Part shown: in pieces, positions 1-6,795 of the stretch
Position numbering within the stretch: position 1 is the stretch's first letter
Layout: the number at the start of each line of letters is the position of its first letter
Origin: Planctomycetia bacterium
GTDB taxonomy: Bacteria > Planctomycetota > Phycisphaerae > Phycisphaerales > SM1A02
Assembly: GCA_005798965.1 (NCBI GenBank)
Contig: SYIB01000227.1
Span: 1-7,039, forward strand
Length of the DNA: 7,039 bases
Reading direction: 5' to 3'
The notes under the pieces: model-generated
Databases searched by the model: none
Told to the model about the DNA's origin: nothing
Seen by the model: the letters and a program-made list of their open reading frames with translations, nothing else
Made by a program: the position numbers and the translations under genes

Positions 1-354
1 GGCCTGCGTCTTGATCCCATTGGGCGTGCGCGCGGCGTAGACCGACCTCAGCTGATCGAGCTTGGCGAGCGACAGCGACGAGAAGAACTCACGCCCGGCC
101 GTGCGCAGGTCGCCGCCCGAGCCCTTGACCCAGAGCACGTGCTCGGACTGACCCGTCAGCGCGTCCTTCTCGATGATCTTGCTTGAGGTATTGCCGCCGC
201 CCGTGTTGGTGACCCGCTGGTCGTCGCCGAGCCGGTTCGAGCGGTAGACGAGGAGCGCGACGGGGTCGAGTTTGGCGGCATCGGCATCGTTCCAGGTGCG
301 GCGGACGAAGTTCGGGTTCTGGCCCAGGGTGTTGCGTTGGGTCGCGGTAGTCAT
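1..354 (-). CDS. rhaD: Bifunctional rhamnulose-1-phosphate aldolase / short-chain dehydrogenase, N-terminal part (runs off left edge)
   Basis: Only the first 118 residues are in the window. In this family the N-terminal class II aldolase domain splits L-rhamnulose-1-phosphate into dihydroxyacetone phosphate and L-lactaldehyde, and a C-terminal short-chain dehydrogenase domain oxidises the aldehyde. What I see is VYRSNRLGDDQRVTNTGGGN around residues 36-55 and VKGSGGDLRT around 76-85. These are the phosphate-binding glycine-rich segments of the aldolase and look like the fused family rather than the short stand-alone E. coli RhaD. The dehydrogenase half is not visible, so the fusion is inferred from family resemblance. 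The ATG at 354-352 lies 25 nt after the rhaB stop codon, so the gene is very likely the third gene of the rhaI-rhaB-rhaD operon. There is no Shine-Dalgarno sequence in that gap. The Bacillus subtilis counterpart is called rhaEW. Confidence 0.88.
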   Translation of the reverse strand, partial: MTTATQRNTLGQNPNFVRRTWNDADAAKLDPVALLVYRSNRLGDDQRVTNTGGGNTSSKIIEKDALTGQSEHVLWVKGSGGDLRTAGREFFSSLSLAKLDQLRSVYAARTPNGIKTQA

Positions 355-379
355 GGTTGTTGGGTTGGGAACCGACACA

Positions 380-1864
380 CTACCGTCTCGCGCGTGCCAT
401 TGCCGCCTGCATGCCTGCGTACGCTGCCGAATCGGGCTCGAATCGGCGGCACGGAAACGACGTTCGGACGATGCTCCGCAGCGGCTCCGCGTCCGTGAGC
501 CTCTCGAGTGCCGCGTACTGGACCAGTGCGTTCCCGATCGCTGTGCACTCGGTCGGACCCGTCTCGACGGGCAGGCCAGACGCGTCGGCGATGAGCTGGT
601 CGAGCAGTTCGTTCGCAGCGCCGCCACCGACAACGACGATGCGACGTACGGCAAGATCCGAGATCGCCGCGATCTCGCGAGCCGCGTGCGCAGTCGCGAG
701 CGCGATCGAGTCCAGCGCGCAACGGACGAGCGCACCATCATCATCAGGTACGGGCTCGCCGCGCGCCGAGCAGGCCGCGCGCATGCGCGCGGGCATGTCG
801 CCAGGCTCGAACAGCGCAGGATCGTCTGGGTTCACCACACTCTTCAGAGGTTCTGCCGCCGCGGCCAGGGCTGCGAGCTCAGCCCACGTGCGCGCGTGAC
901 CTTCCGCCTCGAAGGCTGCCTCGAGCTGCTGCACAAGCCAGAGTCCCGCGACATTCCGAAGCATTCGAACGGTTCCGAACGCCCCGTGCTCGTTGGTGAT
1001 GTTCGCGCGGCGCGCGGCATCACTGGTGACCGCGTGACGCAGCTCGGTGCCGACGAGCGACCAGGTTCCGCTCGAGACGTAGATGTCGTGCGCCGGATCG
1101 ATTGGGGCCGCGACCACTGCAGAGGCGGTGTCGTGCGTCGCTGTCGCGATGACCGGCGTGGATGGATCGAGACCCGTCAAGTCCGCGATCTCCGCGGTGA
1201 TTGCGCCGAGCCGCGTCCCAGCCTCGACGATCTCAGGCAGCGCCCGCGCGGGAACGCCCGCGGCGCGTGTGAGCTCCACGCTCCACGTACCAGTGCGTGC
1301 ATCGAGCATCTGTGTCGAACTCGCGTTCGTTCCCTCGCACAGCATCGCGCCGCACAGGCGAAAGGCGACGTAGTCGGGCAGCATGAGCATGCGCTGCGTG
1401 CGCTCGAACGGGCGGCTCGGATCAGCCGCGTCGGCCGCGAGCTGGTAGAGCGTGTTGAAGGGCTGGAAGGCGATACCCGTCGTGCGGTAGATCAACTCGT
1501 CGCCGATCTGCGACCGCAGCCGCAAGAATGGCTCCTGCGTTCGGGCGTCACGGTAGGCCGCGATCGGGCGCACAAGCTCGCTGTGTTCATCGAGCAGGGC
1601 ATAGTCGACCGCCCAGGAGTCGATGCCGATCGAGTCGACGGCGCCGCCCTCGGCCGCGCGGCGGAGGCCCACGAGGATCTCCGCGAAAAGCCGCTCGAAC
1701 GGCCAGCAGAGCTTCAGGCCTCCGGCGCGCGAGGTCGCGACGGGCGCGTTCGTGAATCGATGAAGGACGCGCGTCTTGATCGAACCAACGGAGACCGTCA
1801 CGTCGATCACGCGGCCACCCGACGCCCCGAGGTCGATCGCGACATGCCTGCGCACACCGCTCAT
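380..1864 (-). CDS. rhaB: Rhamnulokinase (FGGY carbohydrate kinase)
   Basis: Cytoplasmic ATP-dependent kinase that phosphorylates L-rhamnulose to L-rhamnulose-1-phosphate, the second step of rhamnose breakdown. The product is 494 aa, close to E. coli RhaB (489 aa). Visible landmarks are the first phosphate-binding motif VAIDLGASGGRV (residues 8-19), the sugar-site segment IDSWAVDYALLD (81-92), ATHDTASAV with the probable catalytic base Asp245, the second phosphate motif SSGTWSLVGTE (264-274), and the adenosine motif VVGGGAANELLDQL (411-424) followed by GPTECTAIGNALVQ (436-449). An in-frame ORF continues about 56 codons upstream, but the ATG at 1864-1862 is preferred. It puts the ATPase motif at the usual distance from the N-terminus and overlaps the rhaI stop as ATGA, which suggests translational coupling. 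The gene looks intact. Confidence 0.95.
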   Translation of the reverse strand: MSGVRRHVAIDLGASGGRVIDVTVSVGSIKTRVLHRFTNAPVATSRAGGLKLCWPFERLFAEILVGLRRAAEGGAVDSIGIDSWAVDYALLDEHSELVRPIAAYRDARTQEPFLRLRSQIGDELIYRTTGIAFQPFNTLYQLAADAADPSRPFERTQRMLMLPDYVAFRLCGAMLCEGTNASSTQMLDARTGTWSVELTRAAGVPARALPEIVEAGTRLGAITAEIADLTGLDPSTPVIATATHDTASAVVAAPIDPAHDIYVSSGTWSLVGTELRHAVTSDAARRANITNEHGAFGTVRMLRNVAGLWLVQQLEAAFEAEGHARTWAELAALAAAAEPLKSVVNPDDPALFEPGDMPARMRAACSARGEPVPDDDGALVRCALDSIALATAHAAREIAAISDLAVRRIVVVGGGAANELLDQLIADASGLPVETGPTECTAIGNALVQYAALERLTDAEPLRSIVRTSFPCRRFEPDSAAYAGMQAAMARARR

Positions 1865-3045
1865 GCGTAGCTTGCGCCGCTTGCCTTCTTTCGCGGAAGC
1901 CGCGCCGCCGCCGCCCGCGCCTCGTATCCCGACGACCGATGCTCGGCGAGCGGATCGGCAGGGAGCCCTCGCGACACTCGCCAGTCGCCAAGCGCCGCGC
2001 GCACATCGGTCGCGAAGGCACGCTTCAGGCATTCCTCGGCACCGACGATGTCGTTGCGCGCACGCGCCGCGTCGAGCTCGTCGAGATTGACGGAAAGCGC
2101 TTTCGCGAACAGTTCCTGCGCGGTCATGACCGTCTGCACCATCGCCTCGACCTTCGGCTTCAGGTTGTGCGACTGGTCGACCATGAACTCGACGGGAAGA
2201 TCGCGCCCAAGCGCGCGCTCGACCTCGCAGATGGCGAGGAAGATGCGGAAGATTCGGTACGGATCGATTGACCCCATGGTCAGGTCGTCGTCGGCATAGT
2301 GCCTGTCGTTGAAGTGGAATCCACCAAGCATGCCCTCATCGGCGAGGACTGACACGATGTGCTCGATGTTCTGCCCGGGCAGGTGGTGCCCCGTGTCGAC
2401 GAGCACTTGCGCGCGCGCGCCGGCGGACTTCGCGAGCACGTACGCCATGCCCCAGTCGGCGATGTCGGTGTGATAGAACGCAGGCTCGAACGGCTTGTAC
2501 TCGACGAGCATGCGCATTGACGGCGGCATGACCGCGTGGACCTCGCGGAGTGCGTCGGCAAACCATCGCTTGCGCCGCGCCATGCTGCCCTGACCCGGAT
2601 AGTTCGTGCCGTCTGCGAACCAAAGCGTGAGCACCGATGAGCCACAGGTACGCCCGAGTTCGACGGACTCGACCAGATGCGCGATCGCACGCCGCCGCAC
2701 CGAGGAGTCCTCGTTCGCCACCGAACCATGCTTGTAGCACTGATCCTGGAAGACATTCGGATTGATCGAGCCGATCCGAAGCCCCCGCGCATGCGCAAGC
2801 GCCGCCAGCTCGGCGCCACCGCCGGAGGGGACATCCCAGAGCACGTGGACCGCCACCTGCGGGCAGGCACCCGTCAGACGATGCACCTGCGCGGCGTCGT
2901 CGAGCTTGTCCTCGATCGACAGCGCCGCGGCATCTTGCAGGAACTTGCCGAACCGCGTGCCCGTATCGGCGAAGCCCCACGACGGGAGCTCGATCTCGAG
3001 CCGCGCCAGACGCGCGGCGGCCGCTGTGGAAAGTGCTGCAAACAT
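1861..3045 (-). CDS. rhaI: L-rhamnose isomerase, RhaI type (Pseudomonas stutzeri/actinobacterial subfamily)
   Basis: Metal-dependent TIM-barrel aldose-ketose isomerase converting L-rhamnose to L-rhamnulose, the first step of the pathway. The product is 394 aa. All metal and catalytic residues known for P. stutzeri L-rhamnose isomerase are present with a constant offset of 37: Glu182 (EYKPFEP), Asp217 and His220 (DTGHHLPGQN), His244 (GFHFNDRHY), Asp252 and Asp254 (ADDDL), and Asp290 (FMVDQSHN). Related enzymes can also act on other sugars such as L-lyxose or D-allose, but the following kinase and aldolase genes point to rhamnose. The ATG at 3045-3043 is chosen because the 30 residues encoded upstream are low-complexity and basic and resemble no family member. 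It is the first gene of the operon, and its TGA overlaps the rhaB ATG. The C-terminal ~25 residues are rich in Ala, Arg and Lys and are probably a variable tail. Confidence 0.93.
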   Translation of the reverse strand: MFAALSTAAAARLARLEIELPSWGFADTGTRFGKFLQDAAALSIEDKLDDAAQVHRLTGACPQVAVHVLWDVPSGGGAELAALAHARGLRIGSINPNVFQDQCYKHGSVANEDSSVRRRAIAHLVESVELGRTCGSSVLTLWFADGTNYPGQGSMARRKRWFADALREVHAVMPPSMRMLVEYKPFEPAFYHTDIADWGMAYVLAKSAGARAQVLVDTGHHLPGQNIEHIVSVLADEGMLGGFHFNDRHYADDDLTMGSIDPYRIFRIFLAICEVERALGRDLPVEFMVDQSHNLKPKVEAMVQTVMTAQELFAKALSVNLDELDAARARNDIVGAEECLKRAFATDVRAALGDWRVSRGLPADPLAEHRSSGYEARAAAARLPRKKASGASYA

Positions 3046-3249
3046 GGGTGAAGCGTACGAAACTTCGCGGCGGCTGGTACCCGGCACAGCGCATGGCCGA
3101 GGTCGCGCCAGAGCGCGTTCACGTTGGCAGTCCAAGCGGTGTGATCGGCATCATCGTCGCAGTTCTGGTCGGGAGCGGGATCTCCACCCTCACGGCCAAG
3201 TTCGGCGCGAAGATCGACTCCGCGAGCGCGCTGCGGCGCTCACACTCAC
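3046..3249. other. Gap between cupin gene and rhaI, expected promoter region of the rhamnose operon
   Basis: This 204-bp gap separates the cupin gene from rhaI on the same strand and should hold the promoter of the rhaI-rhaB-rhaD operon. I see no good -35/-10 pair on the minus strand. Two small dyads are visible: TTGG-N4-CCAA at 3124-3135 and CGAA-AC-TTCG at 3058-3067, the latter 13 nt upstream of the rhaI start. Either could be half of an operator, but both are short enough to occur by chance in GC-rich DNA. No Shine-Dalgarno sequence precedes rhaI. A plus-strand reading frame through the gap encodes a hydrophobic segment and is treated under findings. Confidence 0.35.
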
Positions 3250-3708
3250 TCAGTCTCCACCCGGCTCCCAGCCCTTGGGCGCCATCTCGAAGTGGGTGAA
3301 CTCGAACGCTGGCGCCACGACGCAGCCGACCAGCGTCCAGGCACCGAGCGGCCTCGCCGCCTGCCACCAGCCGCGCGGCACGACCGCCTGCAGCGCTTCG
3401 CCGTGCATGATGTCGCGCCCAAGCACGATGCGCGTGCGCGTGCCCGACACAGGGTCGGCCAGCAGCAACTCCATCGGGTCGCCGTCATGGAACAGCCAGT
3501 GCTCGTCGGCGTCGACGCGGTGCCAACGGCTCTGCTCGCCCGAAGGCAGCAGGAACAGGATCGACGTGCTGGCGCCGCGCGGCGCGTCGGGTGCGCGGAA
3601 CGTCTCGCGGTAGAAACCACCCTCGGGATGCCGAAGCAGCCCAAGCGTGGTGATCACGTCATCGGATGTCAGTTGCGTTCGCGCGGTGCCATCCCTGTGC
3701 GGTGCCAT
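3250..3708 (-). CDS. Cupin_5 (DUF985) family protein, function unknown
   Basis: Small single-domain cytoplasmic cupin of 152 aa, the normal length for this family. Recognisable family segments in order are LLRHPEGGFYRETF (residues 24-37), TSILFLLPSGEQSRWHR (48-64) followed by DEHWLFHDGDPMELL (68-82), AVVPRGWWQAA (108-118) and VGCVVAPAFEFTHFEM (127-142). His63, Glu69 and His74 sit where a cupin could bind a metal or ligand, but a reaction has not been firmly assigned to the family, so none is claimed. The ATG at 3708-3706 starts the protein just before the conserved domain. The much longer upstream in-frame extension is basic, low-complexity and unlike the family. It lies on the rhaI strand with a 204-nt gap, so it is probably a separate transcription unit, though read-through is possible. 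There is no visible Shine-Dalgarno sequence. Confidence 0.87.
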   Translation of the reverse strand: MAPHRDGTARTQLTSDDVITTLGLLRHPEGGFYRETFRAPDAPRGASTSILFLLPSGEQSRWHRVDADEHWLFHDGDPMELLLADPVSGTRTRIVLGRDIMHGEALQAVVPRGWWQAARPLGAWTLVGCVVAPAFEFTHFEMAPKGWEPGGD

Positions 3709-3787
3709 GGCATCAGGGTATGACGATCGTGCTGGCGTCGTCGATCGGAGCGCGGACCGGCCATCACCGGCGCGGAGGTCCATCCAT

Positions 3788-3844
3788 CCCACGCCCCGCG
3801 TCGACACCCGTCCAGCGCCTCCGGGTCGCCACGTGGGGCGTGGG
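3788..3844. repeat. Long imperfect inverted repeat in the divergent intergenic region
   Basis: The arms CCCACGCCCC (3788-3797) and GGGGCGTGGG (3835-3844) are perfect 10-bp complements. Pairing continues inward through 3798/3834 (G-T, a wobble if transcribed on the plus strand) and CGT/ACG (3799-3801 with 3831-3833). After a short symmetric internal loop, ACCCG/CGGGT (3806-3810 with 3822-3826) closes an 11-nt loop. The whole element is symmetric about 3816. The inner part of the right arm also contains the 8-bp palindrome CCACGTGG (3829-3836). No T-tract follows on either strand, so it does not look like an intrinsic terminator. It lies between the divergent starts of the cupin and protease genes, so a regulatory dyad, an RNA hairpin or a dispersed palindromic repeat are all possible. 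Confidence 0.6.
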
Positions 3845-3878
3845 CACGTCAAAACCCGATCAAGCGGCGACTCCTCGA

Positions 3879-3906
3879 TTGCCTTGAGCATCGTTGCGTG
3901 TATTCT
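3879..3906 (+). promoter_or_regulatory. Possible sigma70-like promoter of the protease gene
   Basis: TTGCCT at 3879-3884 and TATTCT at 3901-3906 are separated by 16 nt, an acceptable match to a housekeeping promoter and the most AT-containing stretch in this GC-rich gap. Transcription would start about 6-9 nt after the -10, close to the ATG at 3916, giving a leaderless or nearly leaderless mRNA. That would fit the absence of a Shine-Dalgarno sequence before this gene. The evidence is consensus matching by eye only. Confidence 0.25.
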
Positions 3907-3915
3907 TTCGGACCG

Positions 3916-6750
3916 ATGCTGTTGCAGAAATCCCTTTCGCGACGACTGAACCTGCTCGCGTGCTCGCTGCTGATGTGCAGCCTCTTGGTCAGAGAGCGTT
4001 GCGCTAATGCATCGCCCGCCGATGAGCGAACGCCCGCCATTGTCGAACTGCGCGCCAAGTCGCGGCGCACGTCTCCTGCACTCGCTGCCACGCTGCTCGA
4101 TGGCGTTCTTGCCGACACGGTCGGCGCTGGGCGCGCGCGCTTTCGGTACGAGCACGCCATGGTCGGCTTCGCCGCGCCTCTCAGCGACGCGGAGATTGCC
4201 GACTTGCGCGCGCACCCGCTCGTGCTGCGCGTGGTGAAGGATGCCTCGTGTTCGTTCGTGGGATCGTCAGCTGAACCGCCAACCGGCCCAAACAACCCCG
4301 TACCCTGGGCGTTGCGTCGTGTATCGGATCCGAACGGTCTTGCGCCCGACTTCGATCCGTGTGGAGCGACTGGCAAGGGTGTCACCGTGGTGCTGATCGA
4401 CAGCGGCATCGCGCTTGAGCACACCGAGTTTGCCGGACGCATCGTGACGGCGATGAGCTTCAGCGGCGTCGAGGGCGGTCGGGACACCGTGGGACACGGC
4501 ACGCATGTCGCTGGTTGTGCGGCTGGAGCAAGCGTCGGCGTGGCGCCGGGGGCCTCGATCATGGCGCTCGGGACGTCCAGCGAGTCGGGGCAGTTCCAAC
4601 TCTCCGCGGCACTCGCAGCGATCAACTGGATCGCGAAGCCTGGCAACGTGCCGCTTCCGGCGGTGGTCAATTGTTCATTCGGATCCAACATCGACCCAGA
4701 GGAGCTTCCGACCTGGCGGCTGGCAGAGGCCGCACTGGCGGAACTGCAGTTCCGGGGTTTCGTGACGGTGGTTTCCGCCGGAAACGACAGCTGGCCCTCG
4801 TCGTGGAAGTACCCAGCCGCCTCAGCCTTCGCACTCAACGTGGGATCCACCGACGTCGATGACCAGCCGTCGCTCTTCTCCAACCATGGACCGCTGGTCA
4901 GCCTGTGGGCCCCGGGCACGACCATCCTCTCTGCCGACTGGAAGCGACCGCAGGGAGGGCTGAAGTTCATGTCGGGAACGTCGCAGTCGGCACCCATCGT
5001 CTCGGGTGTGGCGGCGCTCCACCTCGAACGGCATCCCCCGACGGCGGACGAACTGCGATCGCCAGTCAACATCGCCACCAGAGCGCGGCTTGCGTTGGTT
5101 GCATCGGCGGCGCGCGGCGAACTCCATGATGTGGTCGATCCGGTTCGTGCGATTGTTGGCGGGCACGGCGTGCTCGCCGGAGCGGCCAATCGCGTCGTGC
5201 AGGCGTGCGACGCTCCCGCGCCGCTCATCTGCACCGACGCGGGTTCGTGGAATGGCCAGTCGCGGTCGATCGTGCTCGGCGACGGCATCACGCCGATCGA
5301 CGCATCCTTCCGCTGCGTGCGCAACGTGCGCCATCCGTCGGGTCCGGTTCACGTGACGGTCAACGCGTGCAGTCCCTGGATCGATGCCCGCGGTAGCGGC
5401 TCGAGCCGAGCCGTGGTTCGCATCACGGATGCTGCATCGGGTGCGTTGCTGTGGGACAGTGATTCGTTCTTCTTCGGCGAACCCGGCGATCAGCTCGCGC
5501 TGCGGATGATCAGCTCGTCCAGCGCTGCGGGTGTCGACATCGCGTGGGAGTCGACGGTCGCCTCGGGGCCCGTGGGCTTTGGCTATGCACTGACGGCCAC
5601 CTACGGTTCCACCGGCGGTGGGCAGGCGACGTGCTCCGGCGACCTCGATGGCAGCGGATCAGTCGATGGCACCGATCTGGCGATCGTTCTCGGCGCTTGG
5701 GGGCAGTGCGATACCTCGGCAGGCGCGTGCATCGCCGATCTGAACCTCGATGGCGAGGTTGACGGCACGGATCTTGGAGCGCTCGTGGAGGCATGGGGCC
5801 CTTGCACCGCGACGGATTACCCGGGCATGATGCGTGACTGTGACGGCAACCTCGTGCTGCGAATCTGGCAAGGGGATTCGACTGCTGACTTTGGTTCGCC
5901 GGTTCCGGATGGTCGCCGGATCTGGCCGTTTCCGCTCAATCAGTCTGGACTGTCCTCGTCGGTCAATCTCGCGTGCGCCGAACTCAACTGGGACCTCGAT
6001 GCGGGCGGCCGGTTTCCGATGATCATCGAGAGCGATCTTCGCGCAGCGGCCTGCGCCAGCGGCACCGGGCAGTGCGTCCAGACCGACCGCCTCGCGTGCC
6101 TTCAAGCGCAGGGGTTCTTCCTTGGCCTCGGTCACGAGTGTGGGCAGGAGCCTGTCGCTCCGACGTCGGTGCTCGCGGGCTGTCCATCGGGTGCGTTGAC
6201 CTTGGGCTTTCCGATCGCTGGGCTGGGATCTGATTTCAACGGCATCGCCTCGGATGCGATCATGATTCGCCAGCCTGTCCCGCAAGGTCTGCGATCGATC
6301 AGTCGGCTCTCGCTGCTTGGTTCGGCACGCGCGAACGTGCAGTCGAAGGCGCAGGATGGCCCTGCGGCCGGGAGGGAGTTCTATCCCGGTACGAGCGCAG
6401 CGCGCATCATCGTGTGGTTCCGCGATGGTGGCGCGCCGTCGGTCATTGATCGGCCGGCGCTCATGCGCGTCATCCCGGCCCAAGTTCTGCCCGGACAGTC
6501 GGTGCATGAGTTCGTCATGGATGGAGTGCTCGCCCCATCGGATCGCGAGGTGCTGTCAGTGGCGGTGCTCGTCAAGCCGGATGGGGCTGATTGCCTGTCG
6601 ACCTTGACGATCTTCACGCAGGCCGGCAAGGCAGTGCAGGCCGATGACGTCGGCGCGTGCGACTTCTCTCCCGATGGCGGCGCAACCTGGCTGCCAGCCG
6701 TGCTCGGCGGGGGTGCCCGGTTCCAATCGGCGATGTGCATCGTGCCGTGA
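3916..6750 (+). CDS. Secreted S8 (subtilisin-family) serine protease with internal dockerin type I repeats
   Basis: Exported endopeptidase of 944 aa. Residues 1-32 form a signal peptide (K5, R9, R10, then a hydrophobic run at 11-25, possible cleavage after Ala-Asn-Ala32). The charged RER just after the hydrophobic core is unusual. Residues ~40-110 resemble an inhibitor_I9 propeptide (GFAAPLSDAEIADLRAHP). The catalytic domain, ~130-430, has Asp162 (VVLIDSGI), His194 (GHGTHVAG), oxyanion Asn290 (VSAGND) and Ser356 (GTSQSAP), so it should be active. Residues ~431-565 look beta-rich. Two dockerin repeats occupy 573-630. Residues ~635-944 match nothing I recognise. The predicted mature part carries 22 cysteines, suggesting disulfides and life outside the cytoplasm. 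No LPXTG, PEP-CTERM or C-terminal transmembrane anchor is visible. A GTG at 3898 would add six residues; the ATG at 3916 is preferred because it gives a cleaner signal-peptide n-region. The gene stands alone: divergent from the cupin gene and convergent with the cryptochrome gene. Confidence 0.92.
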   Translation: MLLQKSLSRRLNLLACSLLMCSLLVRERCANASPADERTPAIVELRAKSRRTSPALAATLLDGVLADTVGAGRARFRYEHAMVGFAAPLSDAEIADLRAHPLVLRVVKDASCSFVGSSAEPPTGPNNPVPWALRRVSDPNGLAPDFDPCGATGKGVTVVLIDSGIALEHTEFAGRIVTAMSFSGVEGGRDTVGHGTHVAGCAAGASVGVAPGASIMALGTSSESGQFQLSAALAAINWIAKPGNVPLPAVVNCSFGSNIDPEELPTWRLAEAALAELQFRGFVTVVSAGNDSWPSSWKYPAASAFALNVGSTDVDDQPSLFSNHGPLVSLWAPGTTILSADWKRPQGGLKFMSGTSQSAPIVSGVAALHLERHPPTADELRSPVNIATRARLALVASAARGELHDVVDPVRAIVGGHGVLAGAANRVVQACDAPAPLICTDAGSWNGQSRSIVLGDGITPIDASFRCVRNVRHPSGPVHVTVNACSPWIDARGSGSSRAVVRITDAASGALLWDSDSFFFGEPGDQLALRMISSSSAAGVDIAWESTVASGPVGFGYALTATYGSTGGGQATCSGDLDGSGSVDGTDLAIVLGAWGQCDTSAGACIADLNLDGEVDGTDLGALVEAWGPCTATDYPGMMRDCDGNLVLRIWQGDSTADFGSPVPDGRRIWPFPLNQSGLSSSVNLACAELNWDLDAGGRFPMIIESDLRAAACASGTGQCVQTDRLACLQAQGFFLGLGHECGQEPVAPTSVLAGCPSGALTLGFPIAGLGSDFNGIASDAIMIRQPVPQGLRSISRLSLLGSARANVQSKAQDGPAAGREFYPGTSAARIIVWFRDGGAPSVIDRPALMRVIPAQVLPGQSVHEFVMDGVLAPSDREVLSVAVLVKPDGADCLSTLTIFTQAGKAVQADDVGACDFSPDGGATWLPAVLGGGARFQSAMCIVP
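5632..5805 (+). repeat. Pair of dockerin type I calcium-binding repeats inside the protease gene
   Basis: Residues 573-630 contain two 22-residue EF-hand-like loops, each flanked by cysteines (C573...C598 and C605...C630). Loop 1 offers Asp576, Asp578, Ser580, Ser582 and Asp587 as calcium ligands, and loop 2 offers Asp608, Asn610, Asp612, Glu614 and Asp619. Both contain VDGTDL and end in AWG-x-C. The spacing matches dockerin type I, which binds cohesin in clostridial cellulosomes. In planctomycetes such repeats are abundant in secreted proteins without an obvious cellulosome, so a cohesin partner cannot be assumed. The repeats are diverged at the DNA level and are not a recent duplication. 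Confidence 0.85.
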
Positions 6751-6795
6751 ATAACCGGCAATCGAGGGCGCCCTTGGAGAGCGCCGCCACAGGGC

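Noticed and set aside
272..1870. 532-codon plus-strand open frame antisense to rhaB
   Set aside because: The translation is Arg-rich with no recognisable motif, and the opposite strand encodes a complete rhamnulokinase with all FGGY motifs. Long antisense frames are expected at this GC content.
2401..2425. GCGCGCGCGC run inside rhaI as a possible simple repeat or Z-DNA tract
   Set aside because: It is short and lies within a conserved coding segment (AKSAGARAQVLVDTG), so the codons explain it.
2762..3613. 283-codon plus-strand open frame running across rhaI, the gap and the cupin gene
   Set aside because: It is antisense to two clearly conserved genes, and its product is Ser/Arg-rich without motifs.
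3709..4215. Upstream in-frame extension of the cupin gene to a start at 4215
   Set aside because: The extension overlaps the 5' end of the protease gene, including its signal peptide, on the other strand and resembles no cupin_5 protein. The ATG at 3708 gives the family's normal length.
3849..5324. 491-codon minus-strand open frame antisense to the protease
   Set aside because: It is low-complexity, rich in Ser, Ala, Thr and Pro, and lies opposite the conserved subtilase catalytic domain. It is a GC-driven shadow.
6767..6785. GGCGC...GCGCC hairpin between the convergent protease and cryptochrome genes as a bidirectional terminator
   Set aside because: The stem is only 5 bp with a 9-nt loop and no T-tract on either strand; such stems are common by chance in this sequence.
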